Origin: Nipponacmea schrenckii
Taxonomy: Eukaryota; Mollusca; Gastropoda; Lottiidae
NCBI GenBank assembly: GCA_030562195.1
Contig: CM060199.1
Coordinates: 23,270,338 to 23,334,337, forward strand
Direction of reading: 5' to 3'
DNA: 64,000 nucleotides
Of the stretch, positions 11,662 to 22,429 are shown one piece after another. Position numbers and translations under genes: made by a program. The notes under the pieces are model-generated. The model saw only the letters and a list, made by a program, of their open reading frames with translations, searched no databases and was not told the origin of the DNA. The number at the start of each line of letters is the position of its first letter. The stretch's first letter is position 1.

Positions 11662-12714
11662 AACTATAGCATCAAAGTAAAATTTACAAGTTACAAAGGT
11701 AAACGCATCTATTCACATTTAAAGATAGCAATGCGATGCATTGAAATACGCCCAAATGGCAGCCATACTACAGATACATATACTGTTAAAGATTTTTCTA
11801 CGTTTAACGATATATCTCGGTTAAAAGTATCCTACAACACAAAAATCAGATCAACTTTAAATCCCCAATAACCCACATGCCAAATACAAACGTTACAGAA
11901 ATAACATGATGGCGATTAGCAGTAAGGCATGCTAGTTTACTGGGAAATTTATCGCAGGAATTATTGATTGATGCACGACTTTCACAAAAGGTTTGCTTCT
12001 ATTATAAAAGATACATTCACAATTTCAAGCCGGTCGTCGGCAGATGTCAAGTGTTCTGAAGTTAAAACTAAATAAAACTTAGGTCTAAAAAAGCCAACGT
12101 AAAATAAATTTTAGTAAGATAAAACCTTTATTAGGCCTACCGGTATTTAAATATTTTGTCGATATGAGGATATGGCCTTCCAACATAATGTAGGGTAGGA
12201 AATCCATTTCAGACTTTGACCTACTTAATCGGAGATTTTCTTTGGAAAGTCAGTCGAGAAGACTGTCGTCAAGATATTGACTCTCACTATTGTACATGTC
12301 ATTATAACATTGTTTGATGAATGCACTGCATACTTTGATAATATAATAACACAAACACAAACCTTCATGAAATAAAAAAAAAAAGAAATTTAAGCTGTAG
12401 AAGTGACAAGATCGACATAATTTATTAAATTTTAGACCAAGGTTAAACTCGACAATCCAGTCCTTCTGATATCTATGCAATAGTAATTAGTCTGGGTGAC
12501 AGAGACTACAATTCGCGGGTTTATTGAATTCACGTGTTCTGATTGGTTGTGACATCGAAAAAGGGGAGGTCTGTCGAATTGTCAATATTGTCGACTGGAA
12601 AATAAGTACAAGACTGTTACCCTGAAGTTTTATACTATATCTCGGCCAAAAATTGTCCGATCAGCACCAAAATCAATAGGGATCCTCTTTGTAATGTTAT
12701 TAACCCATATAACA
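11662..12714. other. Upstream region; possible promoter of a minus-strand gene
   Basis: Mostly featureless. At about 12531-12550 CACGTG and a reverse CCAAT box (GATTGGTTG) lie close together, about 1 kb upstream of the ATG at 11574 on the minus strand. There is no other support for a promoter. Confidence 0.2.
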
Positions 12715-12884
12715 AAGATAGCTTGCCAGGCAAGGTAACATACGCCCACTGGCAGCATTGAATTTGAAAAATAAATAGAGCAATAACTCAAAAAACATTC
12801 ACTGAATTAATATTGAAGTTAAGGGCAAGATCTCAAAAACTGTCATGGAAAATTGGCAAATTAGAACTTGACCACCATCTTATC

Positions 12885-13325
12885 TATTTCAATACCTCCA
12901 ATTTTAAAATCTTTAAAAACCGAAGCATTTCGTTTTCCACAAAATTTTTAAAATTTTTTCTAAGTCCCACGGTACCCAAAAACCATTTGTAAAAAAAGAA
13001 ACAAACCGAAATTTTTCAATTCTGATGCAACCAAGTTCATCAAAATTTTTAAAATTTAAAGAGGGGTTACTTCAAAAACGAAATTTTAAAGCAAAATTTT
13101 TAAAAACGGGGGACATAATTAAAACTTCTTGAAAAAATAAACCCCCCTTTTCCAAAGCCACAAAGTTTCTCCCAAGTCCCTGTTTGGGGGTTTATTGCAT
13201 AGCACTACCTATTTTCAAATTTTTTTTCAACAAAATAAAACCGTTTTCCCCAAAACCTTCATCAATATATCTGAAACCCAAATTTCATTGGCGGCGACCA
13301 AAAACTTAATTTACCTAATTTCAAT
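12885..13325. other. Error-ridden copy of the HINE interior (probable assembly artefact)
   Basis: The text follows the same order as the clean HINE interior (AACTTGACCACCATCTTATC, then CCAAAAACCATTTGT, TCAATTCTGATGC, TTTATTGCATAG, CATCAATATAT). It differs at very many positions, mostly homopolymer-rich substitutions and indels (runs of C, G, A and T). A clean version of the same interval begins again near 14110. This looks like unpolished long-read sequence rather than natural divergence. Confidence 0.55.
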
Positions 13326-13795
13326 GGGTTTAAAAAATGCGAAACCAATATATTGGAGAAACTAAGAACGCGCTACGAACTCGCTTTAACGGCCATCGTT
13401 ACGATATAGTACATGGCAAAAATAGACCAATTTCTAATCATTTTAACCAACCCGACCATTCCATTGAAGACTTGTTGATTATGCCAATTGAAAAGATACA
13501 ACCTATGCCAAACATCAAGCCAAAACAAAGAAGATTACAACGCGAGAGTTATTGGATGGACCAACTTCAAACTGTATATCCAAATGGCCTTAATATCCAA
13601 CATGATAATCAGATAATACCTTTTGTTACCACCTACAATCATACTGCCACTAATGCCTCCCTAATTGTCAAACGTCACTACCAAAGCCTTCAAAACCAAT
13701 ATCCTCATGTCTACAGCAAGAGACTTGTTACAGCGTACAAAAGAAATAAAAATCTCAGCAATATCCTAGTTCATGGTAGACTCAATCCCCAATAG
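13320..13795 (+). CDS. Penelope-like element GIY-YIG endonuclease C-terminus
   Basis: An open frame of about 150 codons starts just after the low-quality stretch. It carries NQYIGETKNALRTRFNGHRY near residue 3, the GIY-YIG nuclease core with the conserved Tyr and Arg. PISNHFNQPDHS follows, then ESYWMDQLQTVYPNGLN near residues 73-89. In Penelope-like retroelements this domain is fused behind the reverse transcriptase and nicks DNA for integration. Here the reverse transcriptase is missing, so this is a 5'-truncated fragment, inserted into the HINE (its sequence resumes near 14110). Beyond the stop at 13795 is about 300 bp of AT-rich 3' sequence. The frame is open but not a functional element. 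Confidence 0.8.
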
Positions 13796-14906
13796 CTTTA
13801 AATTACCTGACTTCCTTTATTCTGAATTCACTACATTTTACATTAATATTTCTTTATTTATTATAGGTACATAAAAATATTTGGCTTTTCTCTTTAGCTG
13901 ATTATCGATATATCAGAAGAAAATTAATTCTTATATTTTCAACTATTTCAGATAAAGAAATTATATTACTTCAGATAATATTTCAGAGACATCCATAATT
14001 AACGCATCTAATTATCCTAACCTTTAACTTGCACCTTGCTTTATCATAAATCTTTACTTTGTGACCTAGGCCAGTGCTTTTATGAGACTATGTTCTCATC
14101 ACCATCTAACACCAAGTTTCATCAAATCTATTAAAAAATTGTAGCTTATTTTGTACCCACAAATATTTTTAACGCAATTTTACTAAGTCAAGGGCAATAA
14201 CCCAAAAACCATTTGTAAAAAAAGTCAGAAATTCAAACTCGACTAATGTCTTATCAATTCTGATGCTTACACCAAGTTCCATCAAAATCTTTTGAAAATT
14301 AAAGCTTCTTATTGCAACCACAACAGAATTTTAACGCAATTTTATCAAGTCAAGGGCAATAACTTAAAACAATTCATTAAAAAACTGTCAAATTCAAACT
14401 TGACTGAGGCCTAATCTATTCCAATGCTCACACCAAGTTTCATCAACGTCCTCTGAAAATTGGAGGATTTATTGCATAGAAACTAAAATTTTGACAAGAT
14501 TTTTTTAAGTCAAGGGCAATAACTCAAAAACCGTTCATTCCATTTTCGAACTTGACCGAGATATCATCAATATATACATGTATACCAAGTTTCATTGAGA
14601 TCGGATAAAAACTGTAGCTTCTATTGTGGATACAACTTGAATTTGACGCGTTTTTACTAAGTCAAGGGCAATAACTAAAAACCGTTCATGCGATAATTTC
14701 CATTTTCAAACTTGACCGAGATATCCTTAATATATAAATGTATACCAAGTTTCATTAAGATCGGATAAAAACTGTAGCCTCTATTGTGGATACAACCCAA
14801 ATTTGACACGTTTTTACTAAGTCAAGGGCAATAACTCAAAAACCACTCATGCAATAATTTCCATTTTCGAACTTGACAGAGATATCCTTAATATATACAT
14901 GTATAC
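13796..14906. repeat. Penelope 3' tail, then clean HINE interior
   Basis: From about 13796 to 14100 is AT-rich 3' sequence of the Penelope fragment. From about 14110 the text is HINE interior: repeated AAGTCAAGGGCAATAAC blocks at about 14187, 14351, 14510, 14661 and 14820, each followed by a CAAGTTTCAT block. It stops abruptly at 14906, where the copia element begins, and resumes at 24003. Confidence 0.8.
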
Positions 14907-15120
14907 TGTTAACATATGTTATTCCATTACTTACTTGATTTATACAAACCTTTATTACCTCTTCTGTTATCTCTTACTTTCATTATTACTTACTTTTAGT
15001 TTGTTTACATTCTAGAACTTTCTGGAATGATATCATGTGACTTCCGTCTGCGAAGTTAGGTGAGGACGCCATTGGAGTGAAATAAAATATTAGTGTTAAA
15101 AATGGAGTAGTTATTAAGTT
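14907..15120 (+). repeat. Copia 5' LTR
   Basis: Matches 23812-24002. It carries an extra TGTTAACATA at the start and an extra ~15 bases (AAAATGGAGTAGTTA) near its end relative to the 3' copy. Similarity between the copies is otherwise very high, which argues for a fairly young insertion. Confidence 0.85.
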
Positions 15121-15128
15121 TAAAGAAA

Positions 15129-15734
15129 ATGTCGGCAAGTAACAGAAACAGTTATAAGAATCCACCCTATTTTGGACCTGATACGGTGTATGTCACTTGG
15201 AAAAATGAGCTAAAAATATGGCGTCGGGTGACCGACTGGGACGCAAATAAGCAAGCACTAGCAATCACGCTGTCTTTGACTGGAAGAGCAAGAGAGAGGG
15301 CTGTCGAAATTCCAGCCGATAATCTGGATTCAGACCGTGGTGTTGATATTTTAATTGCTAAGTTAGATGACGTCTTTAAAAAAGAAGTTAAAGATGCAAC
15401 ATATGAGGCCTATTTAAGCTTTGAAAATTTTAGAAAAACAGACGATATGTCTATTGAAACCTACATTATTGAATTCGAAAGATTGAATACCAGACTGGTG
15501 AAATATCAAATGGATTTACCAGATGCTGTTTTGGCATTCAAACTCCTTGATAATACTGGACTCTCCACACAGGATCGTCAAATGGCACTGACTGCTGCTG
15601 CAGATTTCACATATTCTGATATGAAATCTGCTTTGAAGCGCATATTTGGAGGCAAATTTCCAGATGTTTCCACATCTAGTGTAAAATTGGAAGTGAATGC
15701 CACTGCAAGTACAAGGAAAATATCAAACTTCTGA
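15129..15734 (+). CDS. Copia gag (capsid) ORF
   Basis: The ATG at 15129 lies just downstream of the 5' LTR and opens a 201-codon frame. It contains a UBN2-like capsid region (ETYIIEFERLNTRLVKYQMD near residue 115, LDNTGLSTQDRQMALTAAAD near 145), typical of copia gag. A zinc knuckle follows in the next frame at about 15790-15850 (CAICQSTYHWAKT, with the fourth ligand lost), so a frameshift near 15730 splits gag from it. The protein would form the particle shell and bind RNA in the cytoplasm. Length is short for gag-pol because the fusion is broken. Confidence 0.85.
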   Translation: MSASNRNSYKNPPYFGPDTVYVTWKNELKIWRRVTDWDANKQALAITLSLTGRARERAVEIPADNLDSDRGVDILIAKLDDVFKKEVKDATYEAYLSFENFRKTDDMSIETYIIEFERLNTRLVKYQMDLPDAVLAFKLLDNTGLSTQDRQMALTAAADFTYSDMKSALKRIFGGKFPDVSTSSVKLEVNATASTRKISNF

Positions 15735-15793
15735 GAGCAGGAATGATCAGACACTTGAAGATCCAGTTAAAGGAACTAACCCATTAGACAGAT

Positions 15794-16054
15794 TTGGCAA
15801 ACGTTCAAGATGTGCTATTTGTCAGTCTACATACCATTGGGCTAAGACTGTCATCCTTAAAGAAAGCAGATGCAATACTTGATTTAAAGAACGACAGTGC
15901 TACAATGTTTGGACATAACGTCAGACTAGATTTCACAGCAAGTGGACAATATTGTGTTGATTTATTGCCTCACATAAATGATGAACAATTTCATGATGTT
16001 TTGTTTAATTTTGGTGAATTGACCAATGAAGAAAAAAGAAAAGGCATTAATTAA
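15794..16054 (+). pseudogene. Copia protease/integrase linker remnant
   Basis: The frame carries SLKKADAILDLKNDSATMFG and LDFTASGQYCVDLL, which resemble the stretch between protease and integrase in copia polyproteins. The protease active-site region expected before it (a D-S/T-G motif) is absent. The zinc knuckle runs almost directly into this linker, so the protease has been deleted. It overlaps the integrase frame, offset by a frameshift near 16040. Confidence 0.6.
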
Positions 16055-16769
16055 AATTCACAGACAATTTGGTCATGCTTCTTATGATCGACTTCATAAA
16101 CTTTTAGTTTCTTCAGGAATTTCTGATAAGAAACTGTTTGGAATATTGGAAAGAATTGTAGCTGTCTGTGAGATTTGTCTTCAAAGAAAGAAGCCACCTA
16201 ATAAACCAAATGTTTCTCTTCCTTTAGCTGCCAAGTTTAATGAAACTGTAGCTGTAGACTTGCATGAAATAGAACATAATTTATGGTACTTACATATCAT
16301 AGATGAATTCACCAGAATCAGTGCAGGGTGTATCTTGAAGTCCAAACAGTCTTCAGAATTTGTAAAGGCTTTTATTCAACATTGGATTGCTATTCATGGT
16401 GCCCCAAAGAAGTTGTTCTCTGATAACGGAGGAGAATTTAATAATGATGAAGTCAGAGACATGGCAGAGAATTTCAATATCGAATTGAAACTTACAGCAG
16501 CTTATTCTCCTTGGAGTAATGGTGTTACAGAAAGACATAACAAAACACTCACTGAGATTCTACTAAAACTTCATGATTCTGGAAATTGTGGATGGGACAC
16601 AGCTTTGTGTTGGGCATTAATGGCAAAGAATTGCCTGATTAATAATCACGGTTACAGTCTCTACCAACTAGTCTATGGATGTAACCCTAATCTTCCTAGT
16701 GTGCTGCAAGATAGCTTACCAGCATTAGATGGATCTTCAACCAGTAGAACAGTTGCTGAACATTTGTGA
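16026..16769 (+). CDS. Copia integrase, N-terminal and catalytic domains
   Basis: About 247 codons. The HHCC zinc domain reads HRQFGHASYDRLHKLL near residue 12 and CEICLQRK near residue 48. The catalytic core shows VDLHEIE (first Asp), LFSDNGGEFNNDE (second Asp) and NGVTERHNKTLTEILL (Glu), a D,D-35-E layout. It would join the cDNA to the host genome. The frame ends at a stop at 16769 that interrupts the polyprotein; reading continues in the same frame afterwards to 17324. Inactivated, but the catalytic residues themselves are retained. Confidence 0.9.
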   Translation: MKKKEKALIKIHRQFGHASYDRLHKLLVSSGISDKKLFGILERIVAVCEICLQRKKPPNKPNVSLPLAAKFNETVAVDLHEIEHNLWYLHIIDEFTRISAGCILKSKQSSEFVKAFIQHWIAIHGAPKKLFSDNGGEFNNDEVRDMAENFNIELKLTAAYSPWSNGVTERHNKTLTEILLKLHDSGNCGWDTALCWALMAKNCLINNHGYSLYQLVYGCNPNLPSVLQDSLPALDGSSTSRTVAEHL

Positions 16770-17324
16770 ACCCTTCACAATGCAAGAACAGAATTTACTA
16801 AAGCCGAGTGTTCTGATCGGATCAGACGTGCTTTAACTAGTAATGTAAGGACATTTAATGACACTGTTTTTAATACAGGTGACAAGGTATTTTATAAACG
16901 TCCTGATAGTGAAAAATGGAAAGGCCCTGGTATCATCATTGGAGTTGATACTTCTATTGTTTTTGTTCGCCATAGAGGAACTTATGTTCGAGTTCATAAA
17001 ATTAGAGTCATCAAACAGCATGAGAATGATAAAGCGAGCAATGATCAAAATATTGATAGTGAGAATGGTGTTACAGTTGATAAGAAACTCGATAATGATT
17101 CTGAAAATGAAACTTCGTCTGTTAATCAGGATAATGATGATCATCATGCAGTTCATAATGATAATCATCCACCTCTGAAACTGAAAGCTGGACTGTTGAT
17201 GTCGTTTAATGAAAAGGGTAGTCAAGTTACCAAAAAGGTTCGAATTTTGAGTCGCGCTGGAAAAGCTACTGGAAAACATAAATATTGGTATAACACAGAG
17301 ATTTTGGAACCAATGGATGATTAA
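16770..17324 (+). pseudogene. Copia integrase C-terminal region
   Basis: Open after the premature stop at 16769. It contains FNTGDKVFYKRPDSEKWKGP and then VDTSIVFVRHRGTYVRVHKI, which look like the small C-terminal integrase module ending in GP. An acidic, Asn/Asp-rich linker leads towards the reverse transcriptase, and the frame stops at 17324 (after LEPMDD). Confidence 0.7.
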
Positions 17325-17389
17325 GAGCCTTTTGATTTATCTTTAGTGGAAAATCTTAAAGAACTTGATAATTTAGATGATGAACCGTT

Positions 17390-18173
17390 ATGGTGCTGGA
17401 TAATTTTTCTATACACAAGGCCAAGGAAAAGGAATTGCAAAGCTGGAAATATCATGATGTTTATAAGGAAACATTAGATAAGGGACAAAAGTGTGTAGCA
17501 ACAAGTTGGATTGTGACAACAAAAGAAACATCAGATGGTTTTATTCCAAAGGCTCGTTTAGTAGCTCGTGGGTTTGAGGAAATAAGCGATAATTTGTCTA
17601 AAGATTCACCCACCTGCTCTAAAGAGGGGTTTAGAAAAACTTTAGCTATCATGGCTCTAAAAGGATGGACACCAAATTCAATGGATATTAAAACTGCATT
17701 TTTACAGGGACAATCTCTTAAACGAGATTTTTATATCAAGCCACCACCTGAAGCCAATTGTAACGGTATTTTATGGCATCTTCAAAAATGTGTTTATGGT
17801 TTGAGTGATGCTTCCTTGCACTGGTATGAAAAGGTTAAAAGTGTCATGAGCAATCTTGGTGCAAAAGTTTCAAAATCAGATCCGGCTATATTTTATTGGC
17901 ATGATGACAAGGGCAATTTGGTGCGGTATTTTAGCAAGCCATGTTGATGATTTTTATGGGGTGGGACAAAACTTTTTTATAATACTATTTGTAAGATACG
18001 ATTTCTTTTGTCTGTTGGCAAAGAAGAGAGTCAAGCTTTAAGATATTTAGGTATTGAATTATTTTGTGAAAGAAATGATATTATTTTACATCAAAAACAA
18101 TATGCTGAGAGTATTGTACCAATAAAAATTGATAAGACCAGAGCTATGCAAAAACATATAGTTTCACGCAGAT
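17390..18173 (+). pseudogene. Copia reverse transcriptase, first part
   Basis: Contains ARLVARGFEEISDN near residue 58, MDIKTAFLQGQSLKRDFYIK (first catalytic Asp) near residue 98 and CVYGLSDASLHWYEKV, all typical of copia reverse transcriptase. A frameshift near 17930 precedes HVDDFYGVG, the YVDD-type active site. Weakly related sequence then runs to 18173, where the LINE is inserted; the copia frame resumes at 23013. Confidence 0.88.
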
Positions 18174-18466
18174 GACGTCACGTCAATCAGTCGACCTTCT
18201 AATGCTACTCTAGTTTTAGTGAATTTGATTCACGAAAAGTAGAGAAGTTAGATTTTTATAACAAGTGTTTTATCAATACATTCAAGGATAAGGAGGAACT
18301 GTAATCAACATCTATATAGTGATTATTCAAAGGATTTTTAAGTTCCAATTTGTGGTATGCCAGCAAAGGCTTTCTTTTTCAAAGATAGCCTTGTTTGGTG
18401 ACGTCATCTACTTGACAACGTCGTTAACATTTTTGTACCTTGTGCTTTTTACTTCAAATTTGCACA

Positions 18467-19615
18467 ATGAATGGCAGTATTTCGAAGGAACTGAACGATT
18501 TCCTGAGTAATTTCTCAGACTCTGACTTTGATAGCGACAGTGAAATAGACTTTCCACATCTAAATTCCAAAAGATCAAACTATTCAACTCCATCTCGACC
18601 GACTAAGACTTTATCGACATCGACCAGCATTTTAAGTCTGGAAAGGAAAAACTTTATTTTGAACCATCCAGATTTTAATTTTAACATTGCAGACTATACA
18701 CATTATACTAAATCTATAGTTATTTCATTTAATAAGGAAGAAACGTACAGACTTATACTTCAGTTTTGTTCGAACCAGTATTCTTTATTCAAGGATGACT
18801 CCTTAAATGGCCAAATTTTCAAAATTTTTGATTCGTCCTTGTCTCCTTCTAATCAATTAAGTACTACGTTAACATTTTACAACAAGAAAAATAAACTCCA
18901 TGTTCAGGGTACAGACTGTTCCAGATGGATCGAGATTGTGTTTTCTAAGTTTATTCCATCTAATCCTGAAATAAGTGACAATCTGGACAAGATTTCTGTG
19001 CCCAGTGTAAGCCAAAAGTTTTCTACTGTCGGAACTCAAACTTGTGAACTAAATACCAGTGTAAGTGTACAAACTGATTTTCCTTTCTGTACTTCAACTG
19101 AAAAATCAAAGTGCGAAGCCGCCATAGAGAAGATGTCAATTGAAATTTTGCGACTCTCGGATCAAATCAATGACTTAACCAAGAAACTTTCTGCAGTCTC
19201 AGGTCCGATACCAGTGCCAGTTCCCACTGTTAAACCTACTCAACCTATAAATTTTGATAAAGTTAATGAACTTATAAAGAAGCAAAACCTTAAGAAGTCA
19301 ACTAAAGCCATTAAGAAAACTCATGATTTTACAACTCGGCCCATTCAAAGATCCATCGCGTTTGCCGAAACCTTAGCCATTGGAAGTTCTCTCGTGAAGT
19401 CCCTTTCTTCGTTACGACTTTCGGACAACTTAGGACAATTATGTGTCATCGATACCAACAGTGGATCGACAATTAGCGAACTTAAACCGAGATTATTACA
19501 ATTACTTGGTGAAGCTACGTCTATCAAAAACATTGTGCTCTCTGTCGGCGGAAATGACATAAGCAAGAAATTAGCAACTTTTCAACAATGTGTAAATGAC
19601 TATGACTATATATAA
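18467..19615 (+). CDS. CR1 ORF1 with SGNH esterase domain, N-terminal part
   Basis: I choose the ATG at 18467 (MNGSISKELNDFLSNFSDSD) because it is the first ATG of the frame. An acidic start is followed by a disordered middle and a coiled-coil-like stretch near residues 225-245 (EKMSIEILRLSDQINDLTKK). The esterase domain begins near residue 298: block I is AIGSSLVKSL and block III is VGGNDI. The frame breaks at 19615 and the domain continues in the overlapping frame from 19596. The protein would bind LINE RNA; the esterase role in CR1 elements is not settled. Confidence 0.85.
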   Translation: MNGSISKELNDFLSNFSDSDFDSDSEIDFPHLNSKRSNYSTPSRPTKTLSTSTSILSLERKNFILNHPDFNFNIADYTHYTKSIVISFNKEETYRLILQFCSNQYSLFKDDSLNGQIFKIFDSSLSPSNQLSTTLTFYNKKNKLHVQGTDCSRWIEIVFSKFIPSNPEISDNLDKISVPSVSQKFSTVGTQTCELNTSVSVQTDFPFCTSTEKSKCEAAIEKMSIEILRLSDQINDLTKKLSAVSGPIPVPVPTVKPTQPINFDKVNELIKKQNLKKSTKAIKKTHDFTTRPIQRSIAFAETLAIGSSLVKSLSSLRLSDNLGQLCVIDTNSGSTISELKPRLLQLLGEATSIKNIVLSVGGNDISKKLATFQQCVNDYDYI

Positions 19616-19994
19616 GAATTTATTGAAGGAACTACTAACTAACTATAACAATATTAATATATTTGTATGTTCTGTAATCCCTCGAATTAACCCTTTTAAT
19701 TTCCAAATGCGGTGCCAAAAATTTAACTATTTTCTACGGCAGTTTTGTCATGACAATAGATGTCAGTATATTAATATTTACGATTCTTTCATTTGTAGGT
19801 CCCCTCGTGAAGTTTTGGTGCAAGATGGTGTTCATTTAAATAATTTTGGAACTAATATTTTATCTCATATCATTGTAGAGTCGGTTGTCAGACAGAACAG
19901 AAAATCTTTTATTTATCCTTTAAGGTATAACCCACAGGCATTAAATTGTATTTTAAATTCACTTTCAGCAACAGCCAGACGTCTATCTTACTAA
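19596..19994 (+). pseudogene. CR1 ORF1, rest of esterase domain (frameshifted)
   Basis: Continues the domain with NNINIFVCSVIPRINPFN and ends with block V, LVQDGVHLNNFGTNIL, whose Asp and His complete the SGNH catalytic set. It overlaps the previous frame by 20 bases, so one indel near 19600 splits an otherwise intact ORF1. The stop at 19994 is 20 bases before ORF2 begins. Confidence 0.85.
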
Positions 19995-20013
19995 TTGTTT
20001 TAAACCATATAAT

Positions 20014-21099
20014 ATGTATAACTTTTTAAAAGAGTGGTGTCTTCATATTGGTCACTTAAATGTTTGCCATGCGGTAAATAAAAAGACTCAAATTTGCCAA
20101 CTTATTTCAAATTTTGACATTTTTGGTTTATCTGAAACTCACCTAAAGTCGTTTGTACTAACTAAATATTTCAGTACTCCAGGTTTTCACTTGCCATTTC
20201 GAAAAGATAAGTGTAATAATAGTTCAGCTGGACTTCTACTTTTTGTTAAAGAACATTTATATTGTAGGAGACGGGAAGATTTAGAATCGCTTGATATAGA
20301 AGCAATTTGGATTGAAATAAATCTCACTAAACATAAACCCTTATTAATATGTTGCATTTATAGGCACCCGAATTCTAATAAATGCTGGTTAGACTCATTT
20401 GCTAAAATGACTGAAAAGGTTTGGAACGAAAATAAAGAAATTATTGTGTTAGGTGATATTAATATTGATGTGTCAAATGGAAAAAATTCAAATTGGAATA
20501 ATTTACTGTCTTTATATAGTTTAAAACAAATTATAAAAGTTCCTACTCGAGTAACTAAAGCATCTTCCACTATCATTGATCATGTTATTGTTTCGAATGA
20601 AAGTAATATAACTGAAGTTAATGTCCCGGTATATGGTTTATCTGATCACTACCCAACTTGTATTACCTGGAATATAAAAGGCGCACATATTCCAAAACCT
20701 AAGCATGTTTATATTTACTACCTGAGTATGAAACATTTTGATGTAGGTTTATTTAATAATGATCTTGCAACAGCCCCTTTTGATAAAATTTATACTAAAT
20801 CTGACCCCAATATTGCGTTAGAATCTTGGTATAATATTATCCAGCCAATAATTGATACCCATGCACCATTTAAGTTAAAACGTGACAAAAATGAAATAAA
20901 GTCACCCTGGTTAGACTCTGAAATTTTAAAATTAATGCGCATAAGAGACGGTTTGAAAAAGAAAGGTAAAGATGATGAATATCGGAAGTGTAGAAATTTG
21001 GTCATTAAAATGATCGATAAAGCCAAAAAGCAGTTTAACATAAACTTGCTTCAGATCAGAAAAACTCAAAACATATCTGGAAAGTTATCAACTCCTTAA
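20014..21099 (+). CDS. CR1 ORF2, AP-type endonuclease domain
   Basis: 361 codons. Endonuclease motifs in order: HIGHLNVCHAVNKK near residue 12, GLSETHLK near 38, RHPNSNK near 116, LGDINIDVSNG near 145, TIIDHVIVSN near 186 and GLSDHYPTC near 208. These are the metal-binding and catalytic motifs of AP-like endonucleases that nick the target site. The remainder is the linker towards the reverse transcriptase. The frame breaks at 21099 and the coding text resumes in another phase. Confidence 0.92.
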   Translation: MYNFLKEWCLHIGHLNVCHAVNKKTQICQLISNFDIFGLSETHLKSFVLTKYFSTPGFHLPFRKDKCNNSSAGLLLFVKEHLYCRRREDLESLDIEAIWIEINLTKHKPLLICCIYRHPNSNKCWLDSFAKMTEKVWNENKEIIVLGDINIDVSNGKNSNWNNLLSLYSLKQIIKVPTRVTKASSTIIDHVIVSNESNITEVNVPVYGLSDHYPTCITWNIKGAHIPKPKHVYIYYLSMKHFDVGLFNNDLATAPFDKIYTKSDPNIALESWYNIIQPIIDTHAPFKLKRDKNEIKSPWLDSEILKLMRIRDGLKKKGKDDEYRKCRNLVIKMIDKAKKQFNINLLQIRKTQNISGKLSTP

Positions 21100-22112
21100 C
21101 TAATAAGGCTAATAATTCAACTAATCTGATTCCTTTAGAACCTGAGGTAGTCAATGATCATTTTTCAAAGATTGCATCCAAATTGATTAATCAAAAGCAT
21201 GTTCATAGAAATATTGATAAAAGTTATTTCGTAAATAAAATAGAAGAATTTGTCACTTCTAAGTTAAATTCTAATGAAGAATGTTCGATTCCCTACATTA
21301 ACAAATATAAAGTTTTTAAGCAGTTGTCTTCGTTAAATGCAACCAATAGTGCTGGTTTAGATAAATTAAATCCCCTATTTCTCAAATATGGTGCTTTTAC
21401 GTTAAGTGGTCCTTTGACACATATATATAATCTATGCATTGATGCAAATATATTTCCTGAAAAATTCAAAGAAGCAAAAGTTTTACCACTGTATAAATCC
21501 GGCGCTAAATCTGATCCTAATAATTATAGACCAATTTCTGTATTATCTAGTGTATCTAAACCACTTGAAAGACATTATTCAAAACTTATAAATAATTTCT
21601 TAAATAATAATAAGTTATTGTATTCGCACCAATCTGGTTTTAGGTCTAATAGTTCTTGTCAAACAGCTCTGACTAACATAATTAAAACGTTTATGATGCA
21701 GTAAATAATAATCTTATGGTTGGTTCTATTTTCTTTGATTTTACAAAAGCATTTGATTTGATTTCCCATGAGATAATTATTGAAAAACTAAAACTATACA
21801 ATATTTCGAATGCATTAATAACCTTCATAAATTGTTACTTGTCGAATCGTACTCAGCGTTGTTACGTCAATGGAACTCTTTCGTCTTCTCGCAGTATAAA
21901 GTATGGAGTACCACAAGGATCAATTTAAGGTCCCTTGTTGTTTAATCTTTATATTAATGATTTGCCATTGCATATTCACTCTAACTGTGATCTTTTTGCG
22001 GATGATACTACGATTTATACTTCTGGTAAATCGGTTACTGACATAAAAATTTTTTCACCAACTATAGGCTTACTTGCTGATGGCTATCTTAACAATTGTG
22101 TTTCTCCATGAT
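21100..22112 (+). pseudogene. CR1 ORF2, reverse transcriptase, truncated
   Basis: Three frame pieces. The first (to 21704) has LPLYKSGAKSDPNNYRPISV, the second (21716-21928) has GSIFFDFTKAFDLISHEII and GVPQGSI, and the third has LFADDTTIYTSG. FADD is the catalytic box. Soon after it, near 22060, the text stops resembling a reverse transcriptase and ends, so the thumb region is deleted. A frameshift near 21705 and a stop right after VPQGSI also disrupt it. Confidence 0.9.
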
Positions 22113-22429
22113 TTAATGATTTAAGTAATTTATTAATTTTATTTTTGCCTTTCTCACAGGTATATCACCACCAACAATTCTATTTTGGCCTAACTTGAAC
22201 CATTTTGAAAATCTAAATTATTACTGTCGGGGGATGAGTAAACATCCTTAAAGCTGGTCTTGAGCATGGACAAACCCTACCTCCACCTCCATAGAAAATA
22301 AGAACATAAAATGGAGTACTGTTGGGTAGCCCGCTCGCAGCACATGCACTGACGCTTTTGCAATCCTTTTTTTTTTTTTTATATGTATGTTTTGATTTCT
22401 GATCGTCTAATGCAGATGTACTTGTCTAT

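Noticed and set aside
16833..17279. 148-codon minus-strand ORF, Ile/Ser/Asn-rich
   Set aside because: Antisense to the copia integrase C-terminal region, whose plus-strand text has recognisable motifs.
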